Assembly (NCBI GenBank): GCA_028280505.1
Contig: JANQLO010000085.1
Coordinates: 62,001-126,000 of the forward strand
From: Chromatiales bacterium
GTDB lineage: Bacteria; Pseudomonadota; Gammaproteobacteria; Chromatiales; Chromatiaceae
Reading direction: 5' to 3'
DNA: 64,000 nt
Shown: positions 26,166 to 35,048 of the stretch, one piece after another
Numbering within the stretch: position 1 is the first letter of the stretch
Layout: every line of letters starts with the position of its first letter
Translations under genes and position numbers: made by a program
The notes under the pieces: generated by a model
Database searches by the model: none
Seen by the model: only the letters and a program-made list of their open reading frames with translations
What the model was told of the DNA's origin: nothing

Positions 26166-27371
26166 ATGACGGCCGCTCCACCACCGCAACGCTGGGTCGG
26201 TCATGCCGATATCGATGCCTTCTACGCCAGCGTCGAACAACGCGACCATCCCGAATACCGCGGCCGCCCCGTCGTGGTCGGGGCGATGCCGGGCAGGCGC
26301 GGTGTCGTCGCCGCGGCCAGCTACGAAGCCCGTGTGTACGGCATCCACTCGGCCATGCCGATCGCCGAGGCCTACCGGCGTTGCCCGGACGCGGTCTATC
26401 TGCGCCCGGACATGGACAAATACAGCCGTGTCTCACACGAGATCTTCCAGGTCTTCGGCAGCGTCACACCGGTAGTCGAACCCGTCTCGATCGACGAGGC
26501 CTATCTGGATCTGAGCGGCCTGGCAAAACTGATCGGCACACCCGAAGACATCGGACGCAAAATCAAACACGATGTGCGCGACGCAACCGGTCTCGACGTC
26601 TCGGTCGGCATCGGTCCGAACCGCTTGATCGCCAAGCTGGCATCCGAGCACCGCAAGCCCGATGGCTTGATGGTCGTTAAACCCGACGAGGTGCTCGACT
26701 TCCTCGCGCCCATGCCGGTCGCCAACCTGCGCGGGCTCGGCCGTCAGACCCAAAAGACCTTCTCGCGCCTCGAAATCAAAACGGTCGCGCAGCTGCGCGC
26801 CATCCCGCTGCGCTACCTCGAGGAAATTCTGGGCCGCAGCGCCGCGGCCAAGTTCCACAACCAGGCGCTCGGCATTGCATCGGCCGACGTGATTCCCGAA
26901 CGCCATCGAAAAAGCATCTCCAAGGAAACCACCTTCGGAGAAGACGTCGGTGACCACCGTGTGCTGCACGACGTATTGCACCAGCTCGCCGCCGACGTCG
27001 CCGCCAAGGCACGTCGTGAGGGATTGTCCGGGACCGTGGTCACGCTCAAGATCCGATACACCGGCTTCGAAACCCACACCCGACAGCACAAACTCGCAAC
27101 ACCCACGCACGACGAACGCGTCATCTTCAAAGAAGCACGTACGCTGTTGCAACACAGCGACCTGCCCAAACGCCCGGTACGTTTGATCGGTGTCGGTATC
27201 AGCGACTGGGCAAAAGAAGGGTCGACTCAGACGGACTTGTTCAGCCCTTCGATCAACCGCGAGAAAAACGCGCGGCTGTTGCAGACGCTCGATGAAATCG
27301 AGGATCGGTTTGGGAAAGGCACGCTGCAACTTGGTGGCACGGGAAAGGCGAATACTCGTAACCGCCATTAA
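26166..27371 (+). CDS. dinB: DNA polymerase IV
   Basis: A Y-family translesion polymerase of 401 residues. Palm-domain catalytic carboxylates are in HADIDAFYASVE (residues 13-22) and SIDEAYLDLSG near residue 106. The helix-hairpin-helix segment PVANLRGLGRQTQK and the little-finger domain (about 245-350) follow. It is 50 residues longer than E. coli DinB, with an extended C-terminus. The start is 3 bp after the argE stop, so expression probably depends on the argE transcript. No LexA box was seen nearby, which is unusual for a gene that is SOS-controlled in many bacteria. Confidence 0.95.
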   Translation: MTAAPPPQRWVGHADIDAFYASVEQRDHPEYRGRPVVVGAMPGRRGVVAAASYEARVYGIHSAMPIAEAYRRCPDAVYLRPDMDKYSRVSHEIFQVFGSVTPVVEPVSIDEAYLDLSGLAKLIGTPEDIGRKIKHDVRDATGLDVSVGIGPNRLIAKLASEHRKPDGLMVVKPDEVLDFLAPMPVANLRGLGRQTQKTFSRLEIKTVAQLRAIPLRYLEEILGRSAAAKFHNQALGIASADVIPERHRKSISKETTFGEDVGDHRVLHDVLHQLAADVAAKARREGLSGTVVTLKIRYTGFETHTRQHKLATPTHDERVIFKEARTLLQHSDLPKRPVRLIGVGISDWAKEGSTQTDLFSPSINREKNARLLQTLDEIEDRFGKGTLQLGGTGKANTRNRH

Positions 27372-27558
27372 GACCGTACCGTCGCAATCCAATTAAGAGC
27401 GTTCGCGCATCGACGTGCTGCGCCCATTGCCGCGCTTCTTCCAAAGTTAAGAAACGCCAACTTGTGAGCATTAGTTGCCAACGATTTGCCATCGGTGCTG
27501 ATCGATGCTCGAATCCAGAGGAACCATCCGGACACTCGACGCACGACTCGTCGAGCGA

Positions 27559-28467
27559 TCACTCGCATTCGAAGCGCTCGCAGAAGGTCGCCAGCATCTG
27601 GCTGGCAAACCGCGCGGTGGCGACCGGCAGTATACGGCCGCGTAGCTGGCAGACGAACAGCGTGCCGGGCGGGGCATCGCGCGGATCGATCGGGCGGCTG
27701 GTCAGCCCCGAGCCGTCGTCGGTCGCCGGCAGCCCGATGGCGATCTGGAAGGTGAGGATATTCTCGGTCAAGGCCTGGTGACGCAAAAACTCGAAACTGT
27801 CGGATTCCACCGCCGGCTGCAGGCGCTGCGAGGAACGCGCCACCGCGGCCTCGAGCAGGTTGCGCACCCCATAAGGCGCGGTCGGCAGCGCGATCGGATG
27901 TCGCAGACAGTCGCGCAAGCGCACGTTGGCCTGCTGCGCTAACGAGTGGTCGGTGCGCATCACCGCGTGCACTGTCTGGCGCACGGTTAGCAAGGTCTCC
28001 AGTTCGGATAGCCGCACCGGCTCGAATACCAGGGCAAGGTCGGCGCTGTGGTCGACCAACGCCTGTTCGGCATCGTCCCTGTCGCGCAGATGAATGCCGA
28101 AGGTGACCGCCGGGTGGGTGCCGCGGTAGGTAGCAATCTGTTCCGGCAGGAAATACGGCAGCAGGGCCTGACTGCAGGCGATCGCGACGTGGCCGCGGCG
28201 CTCTCCGCTCAGGTCGGCGATCTGACTCTTGACCCGTTCCATGTCGCTGAGCTGCACCCGGATGTGGTGCAACAGGATCTCGCCGGCCGCCGACAGCCGC
28301 ACGCCGCGCGGCAGGCGTTCGAAAATCTGTTCGCCCAACTCCTCTTCCATCGCCAGAATCCGGCGATTGAGCGCAGTCGAGGTGATCGCCAGGGTCTCGG
28401 CCGCTTTGCGGATCGAGCCGGTCCGGGCGACCGCATCAATATAGCGTAACGGTAATAGGTGGCGCAT
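27559..28467 (-). CDS. LysR family regulator of the nitrile/allophanate cluster
   Basis: A 302-residue LysR-type regulator. The winged helix (residues 5-62) reads LPLRYIDAVARTGSIRKAAETL and LNRRILAMEEELGEQIFERLPRGVRLSAAG; the remainder is a substrate-binding-like effector domain starting near VAIACSQALLPYFLP. The ATG at 28467 has AGAGG upstream and gives the normal length. The upstream open frame to 28716 overlaps the operator and is not coding. It is divergent from the ABC transporter genes, and a 39-bp palindrome between them (28498-28536) is the likely binding site, so it should sense the imported compound or a breakdown product. Confidence 0.92.
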   Translation of the reverse strand: MRHLLPLRYIDAVARTGSIRKAAETLAITSTALNRRILAMEEELGEQIFERLPRGVRLSAAGEILLHHIRVQLSDMERVKSQIADLSGERRGHVAIACSQALLPYFLPEQIATYRGTHPAVTFGIHLRDRDDAEQALVDHSADLALVFEPVRLSELETLLTVRQTVHAVMRTDHSLAQQANVRLRDCLRHPIALPTAPYGVRNLLEAAVARSSQRLQPAVESDSFEFLRHQALTENILTFQIAIGLPATDDGSGLTSRPIDPRDAPPGTLFVCQLRGRILPVATARFASQMLATFCERFECE

Positions 28468-28497
28468 CGGCGGGCCTCTTCCATGCAGTGCATTTTT

Positions 28498-28536
28498 TGC
28501 ATCGGTTCGCTGCTGAATTAGCAGTATACCGATGCA
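28498..28536. promoter_or_regulatory. Nested 39-bp palindrome, candidate LysR operator
   Basis: TGCATCGGT (28498-28506) and ACCGATGCA (28528-28536) are perfect inverted repeats. Inside them CTGCT (28510-28514) and AGCAG (28520-28524) form a second perfect pair around GAATT, with 3-bp gaps on both sides, so the whole is symmetric. It lies 31 bp upstream of the LysR start and about 117 bp upstream of the divergent permease. Confidence 0.75.
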
Positions 28537-28652
28537 CTTCGGACTGCTCCAATGACTCCAGCACGGCAATGACGCCGGACGACCTCTCGGCAACGGGAAA
28601 GGCCGGGACGGGGCAGGGAGCTCGCACTGAACTCCAACGGCCGAGGTGTCCG

Positions 28653-29441
28653 ATGGCAACCAACATTGCACGCTTACTGCGCGATCCGCGGGTGCGCCAC
28701 AGCCTGGAGCTGGCACTGGGTCCGGCGCTGCTGATCTTGATCTGGTGGCTGGCGTTCACCAACGAATGGGTCAACAAAGACCTGTTGCCATCGCCGTTTG
28801 CCACGCTGGCCGACACCGCGACGGCGATCGTCAGCGGCGATATGTTCCACGATTTCAATCAAACGCTGATCCGGGTCGGCTACTCGATCGGTATCGCGAC
28901 CCTGCTCGGGGTACCGATCGGCATCTTCCTCGGTGCCAAGGAAAGCATCTACCGCTCGCTGGAGTTCGTCATCGATTTCTTTCGCTCGACACCGGCGACG
29001 GCGATGTTTCCGCTGTTCCTGCTGCTGTTCGGCTTGGGCGACGTGGCCAAGATCGCGATCGCGGCATTCGCCGCCTGGCTGGTGATCCTGTTCAACGTCG
29101 CCTATGGCGTAATGAACGCACGCCAGACGCGCATGCTCGCCGCCAGGTCGATGGGCGCATCGAATCTGCGCATCTTTCGCGACGTGATCTTCTTCGAGAC
29201 CCTGCCGCAAACCTTTGTCGGTCTGCGCACCGCGGTATCGATCGCGCTGGTGGTGATCATCGTCGCCGAGATGTTCATCGGCGCGGTCGACGGTATGGGG
29301 CATCGCATCATCGACGCCCAGATCTCGTATCAGCTCACCGATATGTACGGCTCGATTCTGGTAGCCGGCGCCATGGGCTATGGGCTCAACCTGGCGCTGC
29401 TGATCCTGGAGAAACGCATCGTCCACTGGTCTGGACGCTGA
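28653..29441 (+). CDS. ABC transporter permease (SsuC/TauC type)
   Basis: A 263-residue inner-membrane permease with about six transmembrane segments. The cytoplasmic coupling motif AARSMGASNLRIFRDVIFFETLP (two parts) with the EAA-like ARSMGAS...FF core is near residues 165-190. The binding-protein-dependent transport domain starts near LIRVGYSIGIATLLGVPIG. The protein resembles permeases for sulfonates, nitrate, taurine and other small organic compounds. The start at 28653 has GAGGT six bases upstream; in-frame Met at 28569 is possible. It leads the operon permease, binding protein, ATPase, nitrilase, allophanate hydrolase. Confidence 0.9.
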   Translation: MATNIARLLRDPRVRHSLELALGPALLILIWWLAFTNEWVNKDLLPSPFATLADTATAIVSGDMFHDFNQTLIRVGYSIGIATLLGVPIGIFLGAKESIYRSLEFVIDFFRSTPATAMFPLFLLLFGLGDVAKIAIAAFAAWLVILFNVAYGVMNARQTRMLAARSMGASNLRIFRDVIFFETLPQTFVGLRTAVSIALVVIIVAEMFIGAVDGMGHRIIDAQISYQLTDMYGSILVAGAMGYGLNLALLILEKRIVHWSGR

Positions 29442-29498
29442 TCAGACAACGACTGACCGATGGCATCGGTCACCCCAACGAACGAGGAGGCTCGTCCA

Positions 29499-30488
29499 AT
29501 GAAACGCACGCTCATCTCGGCCGTATTGGCCCTCAGCGCATTATCGGTAACGGCGGTCCATGCCGCCTGCAGCAAGACCGAAAAGGTGGTTGCCGCTTGG
29601 CTGCCGATCATGCAGACCACCGCCTACTATGTCGCGCTGGAGGAAAAGCTATTCGAAAAACACTGCATCGAAATCGACTCGCGCAAGATGCAGTCCCCGA
29701 ACCACATCATCGACGCCTTGGTCGCCGGCCGTGCCGACTTCGGACCGCCGGGTGCGGCGGCCGGCATCGCCATGCTGGCCGAGTCGAAGTTTCCCGGCAC
29801 CTTCAAGGTGTTTGGCCTGCAGGGCGGTGGGATTGACGTCGATCTGATCAATGACGGGCTGATCGTCCAGCCAGGCAGCGACATCCAGTCGTTCGCCGAT
29901 CTCAAGGGCAAGCGCCTGGGCCATGTGCCGGGTATCCAGTGGCGCACCATCTCGCGCCATATGGTGCGTGCCGCCGGGCTCGACCCTGACAAAGAGGTGA
30001 CACTGACCGATCTGGCGGTGGCGATGCAGGTGCCGGCGGTGGTCGGCGGCAGTGTCGATGCCACACTATCGCTGGAACCGGTCGGTTCGATCGCGGTCGC
30101 CTCGGGCAAAGCCAAACGGGCGATGACCAACCCGGTCGCCTCGGTGATCGCCGATCCCTTCTACTCCGGTGCTGCGGTGTTGACCACCAAGTTCATGCAA
30201 GAGCGACCGGAAACGGCGAAAAAGATCGTCGAGATCATCGACCAAGCGACCGACCTGGTGATGAACGACTTCGATAAGTACAAGGCGATCATTCCGAAGT
30301 ACACGGCGATCCATGAATCGCAGCTCGACCTGCTGGCCAAGCCGTACCTGCGTCCCCACTACGACCTCAACGAGACCGATCTCAACTCCTACCAGGCGTT
30401 TGTCGACGTGTTCCTCAAGGAGGGCGTGTTGAAGGAACGCATGGACGTGCGCGAGAAGATCCTGAAATCGACCGACTTCAGTGGTTGA
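29499..30488 (+). CDS. ABC transporter substrate-binding protein (NMT1/SsuA-like)
   Basis: A 329-residue periplasmic binding protein. The signal peptide MKRTLISAVLALSALSV ends at VHA-ACSK. The mature protein has the NMT1/SsuA fold: VAAWLPIMQTTAYYVALEEKLFEKHCIEIDSRKM in two parts, NHIIDALVAGRADFGPPG, and DLKGKRLGHVPGIQWRT. GAGGAGG lies eight bases before the ATG. Close families bind sulfonates, thiamine precursors, taurine, nitrate or urea-like amides; the ligand here cannot be read from sequence. The downstream hydrolases suggest a nitrogen-rich organic compound. Confidence 0.9.
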   Translation: MKRTLISAVLALSALSVTAVHAACSKTEKVVAAWLPIMQTTAYYVALEEKLFEKHCIEIDSRKMQSPNHIIDALVAGRADFGPPGAAAGIAMLAESKFPGTFKVFGLQGGGIDVDLINDGLIVQPGSDIQSFADLKGKRLGHVPGIQWRTISRHMVRAAGLDPDKEVTLTDLAVAMQVPAVVGGSVDATLSLEPVGSIAVASGKAKRAMTNPVASVIADPFYSGAAVLTTKFMQERPETAKKIVEIIDQATDLVMNDFDKYKAIIPKYTAIHESQLDLLAKPYLRPHYDLNETDLNSYQAFVDVFLKEGVLKERMDVREKILKSTDFSG

Positions 30489-30521
30489 GCGACGGGGGCG
30501 ATACCCTTAGGAGTGAGTGCG

Positions 30522-31391
30522 ATGAGCGCAAAGATGTTCCCGATCGACGGTCCGGGCATGGAGGCCCAAACAACGCAGGTGACCGCTGATGCGACCGAGA
30601 AGCCAGAGCTTGCGCAAAGCGCGCGCCACCCTCGACAGAAGCTGATCACGGTGCGTGGGTTGAAAAAGGCCTTCGGCGACGTCGTGGTTTACGACGGATT
30701 CGATATCGATCTGCCGGAAGGCCGGTTGATCTCGATTTTCGGTCCCAACGGCTGCGGCAAGAGCACGCTGATCAACCTGATCTCGGGGCTGATGCCGATC
30801 GATGCCGGCGAGGTGCTGTACGACGGTCGCACGATCAAGGAAACCAAGATCTCGTATGTGTTCCAGAACTACCGCGAGGCGTTGTTTCCATGGCTGCGGG
30901 CGATCGACAACATCCATTATCCGCTCAAGGTCATGGGGCTGTCGGCCAAGCAGCGAGCGGAACGGGTCGAACGCCTGCTGGCCGATTTCGAGGTCAAGAT
31001 CGATCTCAATGCCTATCCCTACACCCTGTCCGGCGGGCAGCAGCAAACGGTGTCGATCCTGCGCGCCCTGGTGACCGATCCGGAGGTGCTGTTTCTGGAC
31101 GAACCCTTCTCAGCATTGGACTACGAAATGACCCTGTTCATGCGCGAGCAGATCCAGAAAATCTATCTGAAGACCAAGACGACCACGCTGGTGGTTTCGC
31201 ATGACCTGGAAGAGGCGGTGCAACTGGCGGACAAGGTCCTGTTGCTGACCCGCCGGCCGACCCAGGTCGCCGAGATCGTCGATATCGACCTGCCCTGGCC
31301 ACGCACCACGGAGATCACGACCGATGCCCGTTTCGTCGATCTCAAGCGCTATTGCCTCGATGTGTTTTGGCGCGAGGTCAAGACGCGCTGA
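30522..31391 (+). CDS. ABC transporter ATP-binding protein (SsuB/TauB type)
   Basis: A 289-residue ATPase of the importer above. Walker A is GPNGCGKST near residue 75, Q-loop VFQNYREALFPW, signature LSGGQQQTVSILRAL, Walker B VLFLDEPFSALD and H-loop VVSHDLEEAVQLADKV. About 40 N-terminal residues before the ATPase fold are extra and polar. The ATG at 30522 has TTAGGAG upstream; a GTG at 30513 overlaps it. It belongs to the operon and is followed after 75 bp by the nitrilase gene. Confidence 0.93.
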   Translation: MSAKMFPIDGPGMEAQTTQVTADATEKPELAQSARHPRQKLITVRGLKKAFGDVVVYDGFDIDLPEGRLISIFGPNGCGKSTLINLISGLMPIDAGEVLYDGRTIKETKISYVFQNYREALFPWLRAIDNIHYPLKVMGLSAKQRAERVERLLADFEVKIDLNAYPYTLSGGQQQTVSILRALVTDPEVLFLDEPFSALDYEMTLFMREQIQKIYLKTKTTTLVVSHDLEEAVQLADKVLLLTRRPTQVAEIVDIDLPWPRTTEITTDARFVDLKRYCLDVFWREVKTR

Positions 31392-31466
31392 AACCGCAGC
31401 AGATCGCACTCATTCACCGCTACCGTCAGCCGCGCAGCGCGGCATGACGACCGACTGGAGACAACT

Positions 31467-33140
31467 GTGTCAAACCGCCGATTCCGTGCCGCCGCCGTAC
31501 AGACTCTTGCTGCCCTTGGCGATTATTCGCACAACATCGCACTGGCAACCAAATTCGTCGAGGATGCCGTTCGCCAAGGGGTCGAACTGGTCGTATTCCC
31601 CGAGTGCATGGACACCGGCTATCTGTTCGATTCGGCCGAGCATTGCCGCGAACTGGCCGAGACCGTACCGGACGGCCCTTATGTCTCGGCGCTCGCCGGG
31701 CTTGCGCGTCGGCACGGCATCTACATCGCCAGTGGCATCACCGAGTGGGATCCGGTCAAACAGAAGGTGTTCAACAGCGGCATCTTGCTTGACCGCCAGG
31801 GCGAGGTCGCCTGCCATTACCACAAACAGTTTCTCGCCACCCACGACCAGAACTGGTTCAGTTTCGGCGAACGCGGTAACCCAGTGGTCGACACCGATCT
31901 CGGTCGCATCGGCTTGCTGATCTGCTTCGACGGCCGCATTCCCGAGATCTTCCGCGCCATGGCGCTTCAGGGTGCCGAGATCATCGTCGACATGGCCAAC
32001 TTCTTCGCCATGGATCAGGCCGATATGTGGGGTCCGGCACGCAGTTACGAGAACGGTCTCTGGCTTGTGGCAGCGACCAAGGCCGGCTACGAGCGCTCGA
32101 TCTACTACCCCGGCGGCAGCATGATCGTCGATCCGAGCGGCCGGGTGGTCTCAAAAGTGCCGTATGACACCCACGGCATGGCCGTGGCCTATGTCGACCC
32201 GGATAGGGCGGGCGATAAGACCATCTATGCGGCCAATGACAAACTCGCCGACCGGCGATCCGAGACCTATGGCCTGCTGGCCAAACCCTATGAGCAAACC
32301 GCGGTCTCGACAGTCGCCGACACGCCGATCGTGCCGTCGCAGTCGACCGCCAAAATCGCTGCGGTGCAGATGCACGTCTGCGAGCAGGCCGCGGCCGATC
32401 AGGTGTTCGATATGATCGATCATGCGGCCAAGCTGGGGGTCAAAGTCATTACCCTGCCCGAATACGCCTTCGCCGCCACCTGGCTGCCGAACGCCGACGA
32501 GGCGAGATCGCTGGCCAACGAACTGAATCACCTGGTCAATCGGGTGGCGGCGATTTGTCGGCGCTATGCCTGCCTGGTCGCGCTGCCCACGGTCGAGGCG
32601 GTGCGCAACGAATTGTTCGTGACGACCGTCCTGATCGGCCCCGAAGGCAGCGAGATCGGACGTTATCGTAAGACCCACCTGACCGCCGAAGAGCGTGTCT
32701 GGGCAAGTGCCGGTGACGATTATCCGGTGTTCGACACCCCGTTCGGCCGGATCGGCGTGATGGCAGGATTCGACGCAGTCTTCCCCGAGGTCTCGCGCAT
32801 TCTCGGCATCGCCGCGGCCGATATCGTTCTCTGGCCCGCAGCGTTGCGCGAACCCTTCGAGCGTGAGTTGATCGCGGTGCCACGCGCCGAGGACAACCGC
32901 GTCGCCGTGGTGCTGGCCAATCGAATCGATGCACCCTATCCGGGCGGTAGCTTGGTGATACCGCCGACCGGCTTCCCGCAATGGGACATCAACCAGGCAG
33001 CCCCACGCGTATTGCAGCTCGGCGCGGTGATGCCCAAACACATCGATCTTGCGGTGTGTCGACAGAAGCAGATGATTCCCAAAGTCGACATGTTCGCCAA
33101 TCGTCTTGTCGAGACCTATGCACCGATCATCGCGGCGTGA
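31467..33140 (+). CDS. Tandem carbon-nitrogen hydrolase (double nitrilase domain), second domain lacking the catalytic Cys
   Basis: A 557-residue protein with two nitrilase-superfamily domains in line. Domain 1 (about 5-265) has the full Glu-Lys-Cys triad: VVFPECMDTG (E46), YHKQFLATHD (K120) and LLICFDGRIPE (C153). Domain 2 (about 294-550) keeps ITLPEYAFA (E332) and GRYRKTHL (K402), but the nucleophile position reads VMAGFDAVFPE, Gly434 instead of Cys, so it is probably not catalytic. Single-domain family members are about 260-340 residues. The GTG start has GGAG upstream. Gene position between an importer and allophanate hydrolase suggests hydrolysis of an amide or nitrile of an imported nitrogen compound; the substrate is unknown. 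Confidence 0.88.
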   Translation: MSNRRFRAAAVQTLAALGDYSHNIALATKFVEDAVRQGVELVVFPECMDTGYLFDSAEHCRELAETVPDGPYVSALAGLARRHGIYIASGITEWDPVKQKVFNSGILLDRQGEVACHYHKQFLATHDQNWFSFGERGNPVVDTDLGRIGLLICFDGRIPEIFRAMALQGAEIIVDMANFFAMDQADMWGPARSYENGLWLVAATKAGYERSIYYPGGSMIVDPSGRVVSKVPYDTHGMAVAYVDPDRAGDKTIYAANDKLADRRSETYGLLAKPYEQTAVSTVADTPIVPSQSTAKIAAVQMHVCEQAAADQVFDMIDHAAKLGVKVITLPEYAFAATWLPNADEARSLANELNHLVNRVAAICRRYACLVALPTVEAVRNELFVTTVLIGPEGSEIGRYRKTHLTAEERVWASAGDDYPVFDTPFGRIGVMAGFDAVFPEVSRILGIAAADIVLWPAALREPFERELIAVPRAEDNRVAVVLANRIDAPYPGGSLVIPPTGFPQWDINQAAPRVLQLGAVMPKHIDLAVCRQKQMIPKVDMFANRLVETYAPIIAA

Positions 33141-33224
33141 CTCGCAGCGTGCATGCAGGCGAAACCGCCGTGCTCGATAATGCCGTTGCTCGCGGGTGCG
33201 AAGACCTGGTGCCAGGGACACGCG

Positions 33225-35048
33225 ATGCCGGCTGAAGCCATCCGGTTCGATATCCAGAGCCTCGGCGAGGCCTTCCGGCGCGGCAAACTTACCCCGACCG
33301 CGCTGGTTACCGAGGTCGACCGGCGAATCGCGGCAGCGGGTGCCGACGCGGTGTGGATCGATCGTCTGTCGGCAGACGAGCTGTACGCCAGGGCGGCCGA
33401 ACTCGAGGCCCTTAGCCCGATCCGTCTGCCGTTGTATGGTATCCCGTTCGCGCTCAAGGACAACATCGATGTCGCCGGTCGAACGACCACCGCCGGCTGC
33501 CCGGCCTACGCCTACCGCGCCGCCGAGGATGCCCCGGTTGTGCGGGCATTACTCGACGCCGGCGCCATCCTTGTCGGTAAAACCAACCTCGATCAATTCG
33601 CCACCGGGCTGGTCGGTACCCGTTCGCCCTATGGCATTCCCGGAAACAGTTTCGATCCACGCTACATTCCGGGCGGCTCGAGTTCAGGCTCGGCGGTCGC
33701 GGTCGCCAAGGGGCTGGTGAGCTTTGCGCTGGGTACCGATACCGCCGGTTCGGGGCGGGTACCGGCGGCGTTCAACAACATCGTCGGGCTCAAGCCGAGC
33801 CGCGGCCTATTGAGCACCCGAGGCGTAGTGCCGGCCTGCCGCTCACTCGATTGCGTCTCGATATTCGCGCTCACTGCCGACGATGCGGCCCAAGTGCTCG
33901 ACGTCACCGCGGTGTTCGATGTGCGGGACGTGTTTGCCCGGCCGACACCACCGGCCTTCGAGGTGTTCCCGGTCAGGACGCCGGCGCGCTTTCGCTTCGG
34001 ACTGCCGCGTGTTGCTCAGCGTGAGTTCTTCGGCGACCGCTCGGCCGAGGAGGCGTTCGACGCGGCAGTCGAACGACTTCAAGGTCTGGGCGGAACCGCG
34101 GTCGAGATCGACTTCGAACCCTTTCTAGAGGTGGCGCGCCTCCTGTACGACGGCCCCTGGGTCGAGGAGCGACGCGCGGCGGTCGGCGATTTCATTACCG
34201 GTCATCCCGCTGACATCGACCCGGTGGTCAGGCGGATCATCGCCGATGCACCGGCCAAGACCGCCGTCGAGGTCTACCGCGCCTACTACCGGCTGAAAGC
34301 GTTTCGCCGGACGATCGGCCGGCTGTGGCGGACGATCGATCTGCTGGTCACGCCGACCGCCGCAACCATCTACAGCATCCGGCAGATCCAAGACGACCCC
34401 GTCGGGCTGAACGAGAACCTCGGCTATTACACCAATTTCATGAATCTGCTCGACCTGGCCGCGGTCGCGGTGCCGACCGGTTTCCTCGCCAGGGGCCTGC
34501 CTTTCGGCGTCACGCTGTGCGCGCCGGCGTTCACCGAGGCACGTCTCTTGGCGGTCGGCGATTCATTGCACCGGGCGAGCGGTGTGCCGCTGGGCGCCTC
34601 GGACCAGGTGCTGCCGGCCAAGGCATCGACTTCGGATCCGGATTCGACCCGGAGTGGTGAGCGTGTCGAGATCGCCGTGGTCGGTGCCCACCTCAGCGGC
34701 ATGCCGCTGAATCACCAACTTACCGATCTCGGCGGCATACTGGCACGCCAGACACGCACCGCGGCATGTTACCGGCTGCATGCGCTACCTGACAGCCAAC
34801 CGCCGAAACCGGGTCTGATTCGCAGCGACGACGGGCAGCCGATCGAGTTGGAGGTCTGGCAGCTAAGCTACGAGGCTTTCGGCCGCTTTGTCAGCAAGGT
34901 CTCCGCCCCGCTTGCGATAGGAACTATCGAACTCGAAGACGGTACCGAAGTGCAAGGTTTTCTTTGTGAGGCCTATGCCGTCAAAGGCGCGCCCGATATT
35001 TCAGCGTTTGGCGGTTGGCGCGCCTTTGTCGGATCGCCGTCGACGTAG
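33225..35048 (+). CDS. atzF: Allophanate hydrolase
   Basis: A 607-residue amidase-signature enzyme that splits allophanate to ammonia and carbon dioxide. The Ser-Ser-Lys triad is visible: LKDNIDVAGRTTTAG (Lys near residue 79), PGGSSSGSAVAVA (cis-Ser near 150) and TDTAGSGRVPAA (nucleophile Ser near 174). The C-terminal domain (from about 480, EIAVVGAHLSGMPLNHQL, ...PLAIGTIELEDG, VKGAPDISAFGGWRAF) is specific for allophanate hydrolases. The ATG at 33225 has AGGGA upstream; the frame is open 24 codons further. Urea carboxylase, its usual partner, is absent here, so allophanate probably comes from another reaction, possibly the nitrilase next door. Confidence 0.93.
   Translation: MPAEAIRFDIQSLGEAFRRGKLTPTALVTEVDRRIAAAGADAVWIDRLSADELYARAAELEALSPIRLPLYGIPFALKDNIDVAGRTTTAGCPAYAYRAAEDAPVVRALLDAGAILVGKTNLDQFATGLVGTRSPYGIPGNSFDPRYIPGGSSSGSAVAVAKGLVSFALGTDTAGSGRVPAAFNNIVGLKPSRGLLSTRGVVPACRSLDCVSIFALTADDAAQVLDVTAVFDVRDVFARPTPPAFEVFPVRTPARFRFGLPRVAQREFFGDRSAEEAFDAAVERLQGLGGTAVEIDFEPFLEVARLLYDGPWVEERRAAVGDFITGHPADIDPVVRRIIADAPAKTAVEVYRAYYRLKAFRRTIGRLWRTIDLLVTPTAATIYSIRQIQDDPVGLNENLGYYTNFMNLLDLAAVAVPTGFLARGLPFGVTLCAPAFTEARLLAVGDSLHRASGVPLGASDQVLPAKASTSDPDSTRSGERVEIAVVGAHLSGMPLNHQLTDLGGILARQTRTAACYRLHALPDSQPPKPGLIRSDDGQPIELEVWQLSYEAFGRFVSKVSAPLAIGTIELEDGTEVQGFLCEAYAVKGAPDISAFGGWRAFVGSPST

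Noticed and set aside
26100-26170. LexA-type SOS box for dinB
   Set aside because: No CTGT-N8-ACAG dyad was found near the argE/dinB junction.
27253-27492. A 79-codon minus-strand frame at the 3' end of dinB
   Set aside because: It overlaps the dinB C-terminal coding region antisense and has no clear ribosome binding site; no family was recognised.
32151-33221. A 356-codon minus-strand frame opposite the nitrilase gene
   Set aside because: It lies wholly antisense to the second nitrilase domain and shows no family motif.
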